From Acidobacteriota bacterium (GTDB taxonomy: Bacteria > Acidobacteriota > Terriglobia > Bryobacterales > Bryobacteraceae): DNA of 64,000 nucleotides. Both the position numbers and the translations under genes were made by a program. The stretch covers positions 124,001-188,000 of the forward strand of contig JANXSF010000102.1 of NCBI GenBank assembly GCA_025352795.1, in the 5' to 3' direction. Below the pieces are notes generated by a model that worked only from the letters and a program-made list of their open reading frames with translations, had not been told where the DNA came from and made no database searches. Shown here piece after piece: positions 35,811-47,866 of the stretch. Every line of letters begins with the position of its first letter. Positions within the stretch are counted from its first letter, which is position 1.

Positions 35811-35896
35811 CACAGGTTATCCCAACAACGGTTGGAGCTTGTATATGGATGCAGGAAAACTATGCGGCAATTTGTTTATGAGCCCCAAGGAACACA

Positions 35897-36286
35897 CTAT
35901 CCAGCCCGCTTAGCCGTGAATTCTCTACCGTGCTTGGAACCTTCTTTGCCTGATTGAGTGCCCTTCAACTCATCCCCATCTACTATGCCTTTCCAATACA
36001 CCGTGCGGTCCCCTTTCTTGGTTATGATCTTGGTTACGAAGGAAAACGTGTTGCCTTCAATCACCCCCTTGTCCACAGCAGCATTGACATGTTTTCCGGC
36101 TGTCAGATTCCCCTGAATCTGATTGCCCGTACTCTTCAGATCTAAAGTGGACATTCGTGCCTTACCTTTGGCCGCCTTCTTCGCTTGTGCTTCGATATTC
36201 CATCGTCCATCGATCGTGCCCGCCGTCAGCAGCGCTCCGCACAATGCCACGAAGGCAACTGATTTACCAAACATTTTCAGTATCAT
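35897..36286 (-). CDS. Small secreted protein of unknown function
   Basis: This 129-residue protein has a signal peptide (KSVAFVALCGALLTAG, cleavage near residue 23). The mature protein is basic and beta-rich: IDGRWNIEAQ, TLDLKSTGNQIQGNLTAG, VIEGNTFSFVTKI and YWKGIVDGDELKGTQSG. The order of strands resembles small lipocalin-like or DUF-type beta-barrels that follow a G-x-W start, but I cannot name a family. A GGAG nine bases upstream supports the ATG at 36286. It stands alone between the repeat and the histidine kinase gene. Confidence 0.72.
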   Translation of the reverse strand: MILKMFGKSVAFVALCGALLTAGTIDGRWNIEAQAKKAAKGKARMSTLDLKSTGNQIQGNLTAGKHVNAAVDKGVIEGNTFSFVTKIITKKGDRTVYWKGIVDGDELKGTQSGKEGSKHGREFTAKRAG

Positions 36287-36337
36287 TGAATTGTTTCTCC
36301 TGCCTGATGAACCCCGCTTATACGCAGGAGTTGCGAT

Positions 36338-38701
<2,364 letters not shown>

Positions 38702-38773
38702 TTATAATCGACTTCAAGACCTGTAGTCGTATCGACCGTGGCGGAGCAAGTTTTAAACTGAGTATGCTTGGGA

Positions 38774-40516
38774 ATGGACTTCGTTGAGCAACTTAAGTCT
38801 TCCGTGGACATTGTAAAAGTTGTCGGCGATTATGTCCGCCTTCGCAAACTGGGAAACAGCTACAAAGGCCTGTGCCCGTTCCACAATGAACGTACCCCAT
38901 CCTTCAACGTTCACAGCGTTCAGCAATATTACAAATGCTTTGGTTGCGGCAAAGGTGGCGATCTGATCAAGTTCGTCATGGAAATTGAAAACGTGCCTTT
39001 TTATGAGGCGCTTACCATGCTTGCCGAACGCAATGGCATCCCCATGCCCAAGCGGTCTGATTATTCCGATCCCGAATCGAAGCTCAGAGAATCCCTGTTT
39101 TCAGCCCAGGAAATAGCCCTGAAACATTTTCGTCAGAATCTGCATTCCAACAACGGCACCCATGCCCGTTCGTACTTAAAGAATCGTGGGCTGGACGGTG
39201 CTTTAGCTGCCGAATTCTCATTGGGACTTTCTACTCGCAGTGGCAACGCCCTTTGTTGCCTGTTGCAACAACAAGGATTTTCGGCAGATCAAATTGTGGA
39301 ATCGGGCTTAGCTTTACGACGCGACGACGGGGGACTTTACGACCGCTTCCGGGGCCGGTTGATGTTCCCCATCCACAACGAATCGGGAAAAGTGATCGGC
39401 TTCGGCGGACGAGCCCTTGAACCGGGCGATGAACCAAAATACTTAAATTCACCGGCCACCAAGCTTTACGACAAAAGCCGTACACTCTATAACCTGCACA
39501 GAGCCCGTCAGGCAGCTCGCAATACGGACCGCATTGTGCTGGTGGAAGGGTATATGGACGTCATTGGGGTGTGGGCAGCAGGGGTCAAAGAAGTGGTTGC
39601 CACCTGTGGCACGGCCCTCACCAATTCCCAGGTGAGGATCATGCGTAAGTATTCTGGACGCATCGTATTAAATTTCGACCCCGATACTGCAGGAGTCAAC
39701 GCCACCGAAAAATCCATCCAAATGTTGCTCGAAGAAAATATGCACATTCGGATTGTGGAGCTGCCAGAAGGTCTGGACCCCGACGAGTATGTGCAAAAGC
39801 ACGGTGCTGCCTCCTATCAGGAGCAATTGGACCGCGCCGGAAACTATTTTTTCTGGCTTGCTGACCGGGCTCGCTCCCGTTTTGATCTGAATGTAGCCGA
39901 GGGCCGTATTGCGGCGCTGCAGTTCCTTCTTCCGTCCATCCAGAAGATTCCCGACAAAATGGAGCGAGCTGCGGTGGTCAGCGACGTGGCCGCGTATCTT
40001 AAGTTGGACGCAGGCTTACTGCTGGAACAATTTCGAAAAGCGGCTACCAATCGGGAACAAATACGTTTGGATAAGCCCCGTTACGACCTGCCTTCGGCGG
40101 AGAAAATGCTGGTGCATGCGCTGGTGCAAAGTGCCCAGGCGCGTCGCCAGATTCTGGAGGAATTGGCTGCCCTGCCCCATTTCCAACAGCTTTCCGGCAA
40201 ACATATATTTGAGAGTATCTTGGCAATTGAGCGTTCTGGGGTGCCCTTCCGTTACGGGGAACTGGAAGCACGGCTAACAGAAGAAGAAAATACACTAATG
40301 GCCAAGCTTGCTTTTGCCGATGATACTGAAGAAGAAAACATAATAGTTAAACAAGCTATGGCCTGTCTTGAAGAGTTGAAGCAGCGTGCATCCCGTGAAC
40401 GAATCGAAGCATTAAAAACGGAAATTGCGGCAGTGGAACGTTCAGGAGATATGGCCAGGGCTCTTGCTTTAATGCAGGAATTGAAGCGGCTACAAGCCCG
40501 CAGATCAGATTACTAG
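38774..40516 (+). CDS. dnaG: DNA primase
   Basis: This 580-residue primase makes RNA primers at the replication fork. The N-terminal CHC2 zinc ribbon uses Cys34, His37, Cys55 and Cys58. The TOPRIM catalytic core carries VEGYMDVIG and NFDPDTAG with the acidic residues that bind metal. The C-terminal region (about 430-580) would bind DnaB. I prefer the ATG at 38774; a TTG two codons upstream is possible. It forms a dnaG-rpoD operon without rpsU and is divergent from the histidine kinase gene. Confidence 0.96.
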   Translation: MDFVEQLKSSVDIVKVVGDYVRLRKLGNSYKGLCPFHNERTPSFNVHSVQQYYKCFGCGKGGDLIKFVMEIENVPFYEALTMLAERNGIPMPKRSDYSDPESKLRESLFSAQEIALKHFRQNLHSNNGTHARSYLKNRGLDGALAAEFSLGLSTRSGNALCCLLQQQGFSADQIVESGLALRRDDGGLYDRFRGRLMFPIHNESGKVIGFGGRALEPGDEPKYLNSPATKLYDKSRTLYNLHRARQAARNTDRIVLVEGYMDVIGVWAAGVKEVVATCGTALTNSQVRIMRKYSGRIVLNFDPDTAGVNATEKSIQMLLEENMHIRIVELPEGLDPDEYVQKHGAASYQEQLDRAGNYFFWLADRARSRFDLNVAEGRIAALQFLLPSIQKIPDKMERAAVVSDVAAYLKLDAGLLLEQFRKAATNREQIRLDKPRYDLPSAEKMLVHALVQSAQARRQILEELAALPHFQQLSGKHIFESILAIERSGVPFRYGELEARLTEEENTLMAKLAFADDTEEENIIVKQAMACLEELKQRASRERIEALKTEIAAVERSGDMARALALMQELKRLQARRSDY

Positions 40517-40525
40517 GAAATGCGG

Positions 40526-40542
40526 CCAGAATTTTATTCTGG
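40526..40542 (+). promoter_or_regulatory. Short hairpin between dnaG and rpoD
   Basis: CCAGAAT and ATTCTGG form a seven-base-pair stem over a TTT loop, with TTT after it. It lies in the 40-base gap between dnaG and rpoD. In other bacteria a weak terminator or RNA-processing site here separates expression of the two genes; this hairpin would fit that role, which is inferred from position only. Confidence 0.4.
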
Positions 40543-40556
40543 TTTGCTGGTATAAA

Positions 40557-42260
40557 ATGGTGGATACCTTAGTCGGGGATCTTTTGGCTACAGAAGAAAA
40601 AGACAGTGGTTTCGGCGATCTGATGGAATCGGGCAAGGACAAAGGTTTTGGTGTGTTCGAAGACGCGGCTGACCTTGTGCCAGATGAAATTGCCGGAGGA
40701 CCCGAGCTCGAAGAACTTTTTTCGAGTCCGGATTTCGCTGTGGAATATCTGGATGATGGCAAGCTGGATTTCGGAAAGAAGCGTGAGGAGTCTGAAGAGT
40801 TAACGGACGCCGAACTTGCGCAGGACTCTTCCGACAAAACCAACGATCCCGTGCGCATGTATTTGCGCGAAATGGGTACTGTTCCATTGCTCACCCGTGA
40901 GGGCGAAATTGAACTGGCCCGGCGCATTGAACGCGGTCAAAAGGGCGTGCGTAAATCACTGAGTCGTTCCCCAGTAGTGGTTCAGGAACTGCTTTTATTA
41001 CCAGCGTTGCTTGAAGATGGAACTCTTTACCTTCGTGATATTTTGAATCTGCCCGATTTGATGGTGACCGATGAAGCGCTGGATGAGCAGAAGATAACTA
41101 TTTGCGCATCGATTGATGAGATTGACAAGCACTTTCAAAAAGCCCAGCAATATCGCCAAAAACTGTTGGCCGTTCCCAGAGCAACCAAGCCCAAACAACA
41201 TCGCAATTTGAAATGGAGCATGGCCAGATCCATGGTGCGGGTGTCCAAAGGCATTCGAAACATGCCCTTTTCCAGCGTCTATATGCACCGTTTAGCGGCC
41301 CGTTTGCGCTCAAAAGTGGACGAATTCCGCCCTATTGAAGTGGAGATTGCCCGAGCCCACCGCCATTTGGAGGACCAACCGGCCTCCCCTGGTCGGGATA
41401 ATCGTAAGGATCTGCGGGCTCTTAACCTGCGTTTGCAAGAAGTAGAAGAAGATTTTGGGGCGTCGGCGACCGAAATCCGCCGCACTCTGCACATTGTCGA
41501 TCGGGGCATTGAAGAGGCGGATCAAGCCAAGAAAAAACTGATTGAAGCCAATTTACGCTTAGTTGTCTCCATTGCCAAACGCTATACCAACCGTGGCCTG
41601 CAATTCCTTGATCTGATTCAGGAAGGCAACATTGGATTGATGAAGGCCGTGGACAAGTTTGATTACCTGCGTGGCTATAAATTTTCAACCTACGCCACTT
41701 GGTGGGTTCGTCAGGCCATCACCAGGGCCATTGCCGATCAGGCCAGAACGATTCGTATTCCAGTGCACATGATTGAAACCATCAATAAACTGGTGCGGAC
41801 ACAGCGGCTGATGCAACAGGAGCTAAATCGCGAACCAACCAGCGAGGAGCTGGCCAGGCGCATGGAAATGCCTGTTGGTAAAGTTCGTAAGGTGATGAGA
41901 ATCGCTCAGGAACCAATCTCGCTGGAAACCCCTGTGGGCGAAGAGGATGAATCGCATTTAGGCGATTTCATCATTGATCGCCGGGTAACTTCGCCATCGG
42001 AAGCGGTGATCAATCTGAACCTGCGCGAACAGACGGCAGAGGTGCTGAAGAGCCTGAGTCCGCGCGAGGAAAAGATCATTAAAATGCGTTTTGGGCTGCA
42101 GGACGGAAGCGAACATACTCTAGAAGAAGTGGGCCAGCATTTCGCAGTTACCAGGGAACGCATTCGGCAAATTGAAGCCAAGGCGTTGCGTAAATTACGG
42201 CATCCCAGCCGCAGCCATCGGCTAAAAGCTTTTCTGGAAAGCGGCCCTAACGGCGAATAG
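40557..42260 (+). CDS. rpoD: Primary sigma factor (sigma-70)
   Basis: This 567-residue housekeeping sigma factor directs RNA polymerase to promoters. An acidic N-terminal region of about 95 residues precedes region 1.2 ([21 protein letters not shown]). After a moderate non-conserved region come region 2 ([41 protein letters not shown]), region 3 and region 4 ([19 protein letters not shown]). All core regions are intact. No good ribosome site is seen before the ATG at 40557, so expression may be coupled to dnaG or use a weak site. Confidence 0.96.
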   Translation: MVDTLVGDLLATEEKDSGFGDLMESGKDKGFGVFEDAADLVPDEIAGGPELEELFSSPDFAVEYLDDGKLDFGKKREESEELTDAELAQDSSDKTNDPVRMYLREMGTVPLLTREGEIELARRIERGQKGVRKSLSRSPVVVQELLLLPALLEDGTLYLRDILNLPDLMVTDEALDEQKITICASIDEIDKHFQKAQQYRQKLLAVPRATKPKQHRNLKWSMARSMVRVSKGIRNMPFSSVYMHRLAARLRSKVDEFRPIEVEIARAHRHLEDQPASPGRDNRKDLRALNLRLQEVEEDFGASATEIRRTLHIVDRGIEEADQAKKKLIEANLRLVVSIAKRYTNRGLQFLDLIQEGNIGLMKAVDKFDYLRGYKFSTYATWWVRQAITRAIADQARTIRIPVHMIETINKLVRTQRLMQQELNREPTSEELARRMEMPVGKVRKVMRIAQEPISLETPVGEEDESHLGDFIIDRRVTSPSEAVINLNLREQTAEVLKSLSPREEKIIKMRFGLQDGSEHTLEEVGQHFAVTRERIRQIEAKALRKLRHPSRSHRLKAFLESGPNGE

Positions 42261-42273
42261 TGTACGCATACCT

Positions 42274-43173
42274 CTAATAAAGTGGAGGTTGCCCAGGTGG
42301 ACGAGTTTTCCAACGTCTGTGCATCCAAAGCCATTGTCCAGGATATTGACGAATGGCAGCCTCTACCGCTGACTGGATTCTTTGTGTATCCTCCGCCGGT
42401 TCTCCAACAATGGGAACCGGTGGATAAAACCTAAGAATATATTTCATCTCAGCATGGTTCCATACGGCAAACCCAGGAATTACAGCAGCACCGGTGCGGG
42501 CAGCTAATTTCGCAAAGGCCGGACTGACACATGCCTTTTCCCCGAAGAACTCCACAAAAATACCTTCGTTGGCACTTACGTTTTGATCTACTAGAATGCC
42601 CACGGCTTGATTGGCTTTGAGAGCCCGCAGAATCCCGCGCATGAAATCGCGCTTACCAAGAATTGTGTTCCCGGAAAGAGAGCGGCGCTGCTCCACAAAG
42701 GCATCCAGCAGCGGATTATCCAGCGGTCGCACCACGACGGACATTGGTTTGGCAAGCAGGGCGTGGGCGAAGGCGCTCAACTCCCAATTGCCTAAATGAG
42801 CTGTGGCGAACAGGACTCCTTTCCCTTGATTCAACGCCTTCTGGAAATGTTCGAAGCCTTCATAGCGGATGTACTGGCTCACATTCCCACGGGTGATGCT
42901 GGGGAATCGGGAGAAGGTGAACAGCATTCGCGACAACGCTTCGTGCATCTCCGCTACATTCGTTTCAGCAAGGCCGGTGAGTTGCAGATTGCGCAGGGCG
43001 ACTTTGCCCAGCTTGGGTACCAGAAGATTCAGAATTCGGAAGCAACCACCTGCTACGACCATAGCCAAGGATTCGGGCAATATGGCGATGCAACCGACCA
43101 CACCGCGCACTGCCCCATACTCAATCCAGTTGCGAAGTGCAGAGCGGGTAGTCACTGCGGTTAAGCGATCCAA
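42274..43173 (-). CDS. Lysophospholipid/lipid A acyltransferase (LpxL/HtrB family)
   Basis: This 299-residue membrane-bound acyltransferase has the HLGNWE motif (His and Glu, HX4E) near residue 127, with an N-terminal hydrophobic segment ([19 protein letters not shown]). Later motifs are GILVDQNV and [10 protein letters not shown], both typical of LpxL/LpxM. It probably adds a secondary acyl chain to lipid A or a related lipid. The TTG at 43173 overlaps the mnmA stop by 13 bases; a GTG at 43155 is the alternative start. Confidence 0.9.
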   Translation of the reverse strand: MDRLTAVTTRSALRNWIEYGAVRGVVGCIAILPESLAMVVAGGCFRILNLLVPKLGKVALRNLQLTGLAETNVAEMHEALSRMLFTFSRFPSITRGNVSQYIRYEGFEHFQKALNQGKGVLFATAHLGNWELSAFAHALLAKPMSVVVRPLDNPLLDAFVEQRRSLSGNTILGKRDFMRGILRALKANQAVGILVDQNVSANEGIFVEFFGEKACVSPAFAKLAARTGAAVIPGFAVWNHAEMKYILRFYPPVPIVGEPAEDTQRIQSAVEAAIRQYPGQWLWMHRRWKTRPPGQPPLY

Positions 43174-44264
43174 CCACCGGCCAGCACCAATTCGCCATCA
43201 TAGATAACCGCACCTTGACCGGGAGTTACGGCACGCTGCGGTTCGTCAAACTGAACCTCAATGCGGCTTGGCTCGGACGTCGGCAGCAGCGTGGCGGCGG
43301 CAGGTACATGCCGATTCCGAATTCGCACCTGAGCGCGCCTGGGTTCGGTAATCGCGGGGATGGAAATCCAATTCACGTCGCGGGCAATCAGTTGCGACGT
43401 CAACAGATCCTGATTGGACCCCACCACGACGCGCTTAGACTGCGGCTCTGTGGCAATCACATACAGCGGTTCACGAGCGGCAATGCCCAAACCGCGACGC
43501 TGGCCAACCGTGTAATGATGCACGCCAGAATGCTCACCAATCACCTTGCCATCGGTAGTGACCACCTCGCCTTCCAAACCGGAAAGCGGTGCCCCGGTTT
43601 CTTTGAGATAAGCCTCAATAAATCCGGCGTAATCCCCATTGGGAACGAAACAAATTTCCTGGCTGTCGCCCTTATCCGCAACCGGCAGGCCCAAGTCCCG
43701 AGCCATTTGCCGAACTTCGGTTTTATTAAAACCACCCAGGGGAAACATGGTTCGGGCCAGCATGTCTTGCGTCAAACCAAATAGGAAATAAGTCTGATCT
43801 TTGGTTGCATCCACACTGCGCAGCATCTGGTAACGGCCATTTTCATCCTGTTGAATTCGTGCGTAATGACCAGTGGCAATCTTGTCTGCACCAACCCCCG
43901 CAGCCATTTCCAGGAACTGATCGAACTTGATGAAGTTGTTGCACATGGTACAGGGCACCGGCGTTCGACCCGCCAAGTAATCGGCAACAAATGGCTTTAC
44001 CACGCTCTGTTCAAACTGTTCTTCCAAATTGACCACGTAGTAAGGGATGCCCAGCAGTTGCGCCACGTAACGGGCATCATACACATCGTCAATTGAGCAG
44101 CAGCGGCCATTGGTGGCATCGGTAGCTAAATCTGGTAGACGACGCTGATTCCACAACTGCATGGTCAAGCCGACAATGTTATCGCCGCGATGCTTCATCA
44201 TGGCCGCTGCGGCTGAGGAATCTACGCCGCCGCTCATGGCAACTGCAATCAATGGTTCAGGCAT
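43161..44264 (-). CDS. mnmA: tRNA-specific 2-thiouridylase
   Basis: MnmA thiolates the wobble uridine of tRNA-Lys, tRNA-Glu and tRNA-Gln. The N-terminal PP-loop reads [15 protein letters not shown]. The catalytic cysteine pair lies in PCTMCNN and SQEICFV, and a [16 protein letters not shown] segment follows. At 367 residues it has normal length. I prefer the ATG at 44264 over the GTG at 44294. It overlaps the cysteine desulfurase gene, which could supply the sulfur. Confidence 0.95.
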   Translation of the reverse strand: MPEPLIAVAMSGGVDSSAAAAMMKHRGDNIVGLTMQLWNQRRLPDLATDATNGRCCSIDDVYDARYVAQLLGIPYYVVNLEEQFEQSVVKPFVADYLAGRTPVPCTMCNNFIKFDQFLEMAAGVGADKIATGHYARIQQDENGRYQMLRSVDATKDQTYFLFGLTQDMLARTMFPLGGFNKTEVRQMARDLGLPVADKGDSQEICFVPNGDYAGFIEAYLKETGAPLSGLEGEVVTTDGKVIGEHSGVHHYTVGQRRGLGIAAREPLYVIATEPQSKRVVVGSNQDLLTSQLIARDVNWISIPAITEPRRAQVRIRNRHVPAAATLLPTSEPSRIEVQFDEPQRAVTPGQGAVIYDGELVLAGGWIA

Positions 44265-45417
44265 AGGTAGGAGACAGCCTCCTAAGCTGTGCACAGGAAG
44301 CGGCTACGGCTTCAACCAAATTGTCGACTTGCTGCATGTCGTTAGCGGGTCCAAGAGAAAATCGGATGGACGCTTTTGCCTGGGCACGGGTCAGGCCAAT
44401 GGCCAGCAATACGTGCGATGGTTCCACGGCACCGGAAGAACAGGCAGCACCGCTTGAAACAGAGAAGCCTTTCAGATCAAGCGAGATCACCATGGATTCC
44501 CCTTCAATGCCTTCGAAACAAACATTCAAAGTATTGGGGATTCGCGGAGCATCCACTGCATTGAATCGAATATCAGGAATAGAAACCGCTAGTTGGCGCT
44601 GCAAGTGATCCCGAAGCTGGCTGGACATATTCGCTTTCTTAGCAATTTCAGCGGCATGGCCCATGGCTGCAAGTGCTGGAACATTTTCCGTTCCTGCGCG
44701 ACGGCCCTGCTCATGACGACCGCCAAATAATAACGGTTGCAGGGTGACGCCCTTACGAACGTAAAGAGCACCAACACCTTTGGGAGCATGAAATTTATGA
44801 CCGCTGATGGCGTACAGATCAACACCTAAACCAGCACCTGAACTAACAGCCGATGCAGTCACGTCAATGGGAATTTTACCGGCTGCCTGAACACCGTCAG
44901 AATGGAACAGAGCACCTGCCTGATGGGCAACATCGGCCATGGCTGCAATGTCCTGCACCGTGCCCAATTCGTTATTGGCGTGCATGACGCTGACTAAGCC
45001 AGTATCGGGACGCAGGGCCTGAGCAATGGAATGCACAGGAACAGTGCCCTGGGAATCGCAAGGCACGTAGGTGACAGCAAAGCCCTCTTGCTCCAATTGG
45101 GCGAAGGCGTTCAACACGGCAGGATGCTCAATGGTTGTGGTCACTGCATGACGACGGGTATTTCCCCGCATGGTTCCAAATATGGCCAGGTTATCGGCTT
45201 CCGTCCCGCCGCTGGTGAATACAATTTCCTTTGGACTTGCCGTAAGCAGGCCGGCCACCTGACGCCGAGCTTGTTCCAGAAGCATTTTGGCTTGTTGTCC
45301 ATGATAATGGATACTAGATGCGTTGCCGGAGCAATCTTTTAAGTACTTCGAAAATAGTTCAAGCACACTATCCGCAATGGGAGTGGTCGCGTTGTGATCG
45401 AAGTAATAGCGTTGCAC
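44257..45417 (-). CDS. iscS: Cysteine desulfurase (IscS/NifS)
   Basis: This 386-residue PLP enzyme takes sulfur from cysteine for thiolation and Fe-S synthesis. The start [17 protein letters not shown], the [15 protein letters not shown] loop, the PLP lysine in [11 protein letters not shown] and the catalytic cysteine in [16 protein letters not shown] are all present; the last resembles the short-loop NifS/IscS class. It overlaps mnmA by eight bases, as in the iscS-mnmA pairs of several phyla. No iscU or iscR is adjacent. Confidence 0.94.
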   Translation of the reverse strand: MQRYYFDHNATTPIADSVLELFSKYLKDCSGNASSIHYHGQQAKMLLEQARRQVAGLLTASPKEIVFTSGGTEADNLAIFGTMRGNTRRHAVTTTIEHPAVLNAFAQLEQEGFAVTYVPCDSQGTVPVHSIAQALRPDTGLVSVMHANNELGTVQDIAAMADVAHQAGALFHSDGVQAAGKIPIDVTASAVSSGAGLGVDLYAISGHKFHAPKGVGALYVRKGVTLQPLLFGGRHEQGRRAGTENVPALAAMGHAAEIAKKANMSSQLRDHLQRQLAVSIPDIRFNAVDAPRIPNTLNVCFEGIEGESMVISLDLKGFSVSSGAACSSGAVEPSHVLLAIGLTRAQAKASIRFSLGPANDMQQVDNLVEAVAASCAQLRRLSPTYA

Positions 45418-45445
45418 GGTGAGCCTTACTTAATTCTATCAATCA

Positions 45446-46237
45446 ATGCCTAGAACCCTAATCACTTTAACCACTGACTTCGGATTGACGGACCACTTTG
45501 TGGGTGCAATGAAGGGTGTGATTTCCGCCACCTCTCCGCTGGCCCACACGGTGGACATCAGCCACTGCCTGCAGAAATTCGACATTTTGGAAGCCGCCTT
45601 TTTTGTTGGCGAATTTTGGAAGTGCTGGCCTAAGAAAACGATCCACGTAGTGGTGGTGGACCCTGGCGTGGGAAGTTCCCGACGTCCGATTTTGCTTGAA
45701 GCAGATGGCCAATTCTTTTTGGGTCCGGATAATGGTGTGTTCACTTTTGTGATGAAGGACGCCAAGAAATTCATTACGCGGGAATTGACCAATGACAAAT
45801 ATTTTCATAAGCCGGTGAGCCGCACGTTTCATGCGCGCGATATTTTCGCCCCGGTGGCCGCTCATTTAGCCAAGGGAGTGAAGCCAATGTTGTTGGGTGC
45901 AAAAATTGGCGATGCATTGCGATTGGCCATCCCTCAACCAGAACGTACATCGCGCCGCACGTTCACCGGCACAATTCTTAAGATCGACCATTTCGGAAAT
46001 TTGATCACCAACTTTAAGGCTACAGATTTTGGAGCCATTCAAACATCACCGTTTGAAATGTCTGTTGGTTTGAAAACCGTTCGTCACCTGGCACTGCACT
46101 ACGCCGAATGCGACCTGGACGAACTATTTGTGATTGAAGGCAGCTCTGGATATTTGGAAGTTTGCCTGAATCAGGATTCTGCTGCTGGCAAATTGGGTTG
46201 CTCCAGTGGGGCACCGGTGGAACTAACTCTTTTCTAA
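45446..46237 (+). CDS. SAM hydroxide adenosyltransferase (DUF62 family)
   Basis: This 263-residue protein belongs to the DUF62/SAM-hydrolase family, related to the actinomycete fluorinase and chlorinase. The start, TLITLTTDFGLTDHFVGAMKGVI, has the typical DFG aspartate. VVDPGVGSSRRPI and GPDNGVFTF form the SAM site, and ARDIFAPVAAHLAKG is the family motif. In most bacteria it hydrolyses SAM to adenosine and methionine; the true purpose is unclear. It starts the plus-strand run to ribE and is 28 bases from the divergent iscS. Confidence 0.88.
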   Translation: MPRTLITLTTDFGLTDHFVGAMKGVISATSPLAHTVDISHCLQKFDILEAAFFVGEFWKCWPKKTIHVVVVDPGVGSSRRPILLEADGQFFLGPDNGVFTFVMKDAKKFITRELTNDKYFHKPVSRTFHARDIFAPVAAHLAKGVKPMLLGAKIGDALRLAIPQPERTSRRTFTGTILKIDHFGNLITNFKATDFGAIQTSPFEMSVGLKTVRHLALHYAECDLDELFVIEGSSGYLEVCLNQDSAAGKLGCSSGAPVELTLF

Positions 46238-46242
46238 ATCTC

Positions 46243-47061
46243 ATGTACCGCGGAAGATTCGCACCATCGCCAACGGGGCCTCTACATTTCGGTTCCCTGG
46301 TGTCCGCCGTGGGCAGTTATCTAGATGCCCGCACCAATGGTGGAGAGTGGCTGGTGCGGATAGAAGATGTGGACACGCCACGTAACGTCACCGGTGCGGC
46401 ATCTCATATTCTGCATACCTTGGACCTTTATGGATTTGAATGGAACGGACCAGTGCTGTATCAAAGTTCCCGATTTGAGGCTTATGAATCGGCATTGGAA
46501 ACGTTACGGCAACAGGGTTTGCTGTTTGCCTGTGGGTGTTCCAGAAAAGATGTTGTTGCTGTGCATGCTGGCACTTGCCGTCACGGGTTGGCTCAAGAGA
46601 TGGAGGCTCGGTCATGGCGATTGCTGGTGGACGATGTGCCCGTTGAATTCGTAGATCAATCCGAGGGTCACCTTCATCAGGAAGTGTTGACAGAAACTGT
46701 TGGCGATTTTGTGCTGAAGCGAGTGGACGGTCTTTACGCCTATCAACTGGCGGTTGTGGTGGACGATGCATTCCAAGGGGTAACCAATGTTGTGCGAGGA
46801 TCGGACTTGCTGGCGTCTACCTGCCGTCAGATCTACTTGCAGCGTGCCTTGGGATTGCCCACGCCGAAATACAAACACTTGCCGGTTGTGTTTGATGAGC
46901 ATGGTGAGAAACTAAGTAAACAGACAAGAGCCCAACCAATCCCAATGGAAAAACAAGATGCGGCTAATACGTTGATGAAAGCTTTTGCGTTTCTTGGATA
47001 CAGGCATGTTGAAAATATGCCCACGGTTGATGATGCCTGGAGGTGGATACTGAATGCCTGA
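46243..47061 (+). CDS. gluQ: Glutamyl-Q tRNA(Asp) synthetase
   Basis: This 272-residue shortened GluRS paralog attaches glutamate to queuosine at the wobble position of tRNA-Asp. It has FAPSPTGPLHFGSL (HIGH-like), a zinc site from CGCSRKDV and an H-GTCRHG segment, and the KLSKQTRA loop (KMSKS-like). It lacks the anticodon-binding domain of GluRS. The ATG at 46243 is five bases after the DUF62 stop. Its presence implies that the organism makes or salvages queuosine. Confidence 0.93.
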   Translation: MYRGRFAPSPTGPLHFGSLVSAVGSYLDARTNGGEWLVRIEDVDTPRNVTGAASHILHTLDLYGFEWNGPVLYQSSRFEAYESALETLRQQGLLFACGCSRKDVVAVHAGTCRHGLAQEMEARSWRLLVDDVPVEFVDQSEGHLHQEVLTETVGDFVLKRVDGLYAYQLAVVVDDAFQGVTNVVRGSDLLASTCRQIYLQRALGLPTPKYKHLPVVFDEHGEKLSKQTRAQPIPMEKQDAANTLMKAFAFLGYRHVENMPTVDDAWRWILNA

Positions 47062-47863
47062 AATGCCCGAGGTAGATGCTGTAGCGCGAAGGCTGCGGGA
47101 AAGCGTTAGCGGTGAAAAAGTGATTTCCCTGCAAATTTTCCGACCTTCGTTGTGCCGTCCGCAGAGGCCGCAGGATGTGGAGGAAGTGGCCAAAAACAGG
47201 GTTCTGGAAACAGTGCGTCGACGCGGCAAGCATCTGTTTTTCCACCTTTCCGGTGATGTCGTATTGCATGCCCATCTGCGCATGACGGGAAACATTTTCG
47301 CGATTTCCGACGCCAGGTTTTATTCTTCCAATGCCCGGGCCGTCTTCACATTTGCATCAGGACGGGGAGTAGTGTTTGAAGATTCACGAGCGCTGGGCAA
47401 GATGCAATGCGTGACAAGGGCGGAAATCGCTGCCATAGAAAAGGGTCTGGGTTGGGAACCGCTGGACGAACGATTCACCTTCGATAAATTTCGTGAGATG
47501 GCAGTGAAATCGGCAAAAGCTTCGAAGATATTTTTGATGGATCAGCAGTATGTGTCCGGGTTGGGGAACATTTATGTGGCGGAAGCGTTGTTCCGGGCTG
47601 GAATTGATCCTCGTAAGTCTCTAAAGAATGTTAGTGCTACACGTTTAAGCCGACTGTTTGATGCGATTCGCAGTGTGATGCGGGAAGCGGTAGAATCAGT
47701 GTATAGTGCTTACCAGCAGCCAGGAACCTTTAGCGAAGGGGAGATATTTCCCGTAAAAGTATATGATCGCGAAGGAGACCCATGTATTACCTGCACCCGG
47801 CCTATCCGCCGGATTGCACAGGGTGGCAGGTCTACTTATTTCTGCCCCAAATGTCAACGATAA
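47054..47863 (+). CDS. mutM: Formamidopyrimidine-DNA glycosylase
   Basis: This 269-residue base-excision glycosylase removes oxidised purines such as 8-oxoguanine. The N-terminal PEMPEVD (with catalytic Pro2 and Glu3), the RRRGKHLFF lysine, the YVSGLGNIYVAEALF H2TH segment and a C-terminal zinc finger (CITC and CPKC) are complete. It overlaps gluQ by eight bases and precedes the HMT-MTHFR gene by three, so they share a transcript. Confidence 0.95.
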   Translation: MPEMPEVDAVARRLRESVSGEKVISLQIFRPSLCRPQRPQDVEEVAKNRVLETVRRRGKHLFFHLSGDVVLHAHLRMTGNIFAISDARFYSSNARAVFTFASGRGVVFEDSRALGKMQCVTRAEIAAIEKGLGWEPLDERFTFDKFREMAVKSAKASKIFLMDQQYVSGLGNIYVAEALFRAGIDPRKSLKNVSATRLSRLFDAIRSVMREAVESVYSAYQQPGTFSEGEIFPVKVYDREGDPCITCTRPIRRIAQGGRSTYFCPKCQR

Positions 47864-47866
47864 CCA

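Noticed and set aside
35706-35957. 83-codon plus-strand open frame after xylB
   Set aside because: Consists of the dispersed repeat and the complement of the secreted-protein gene.
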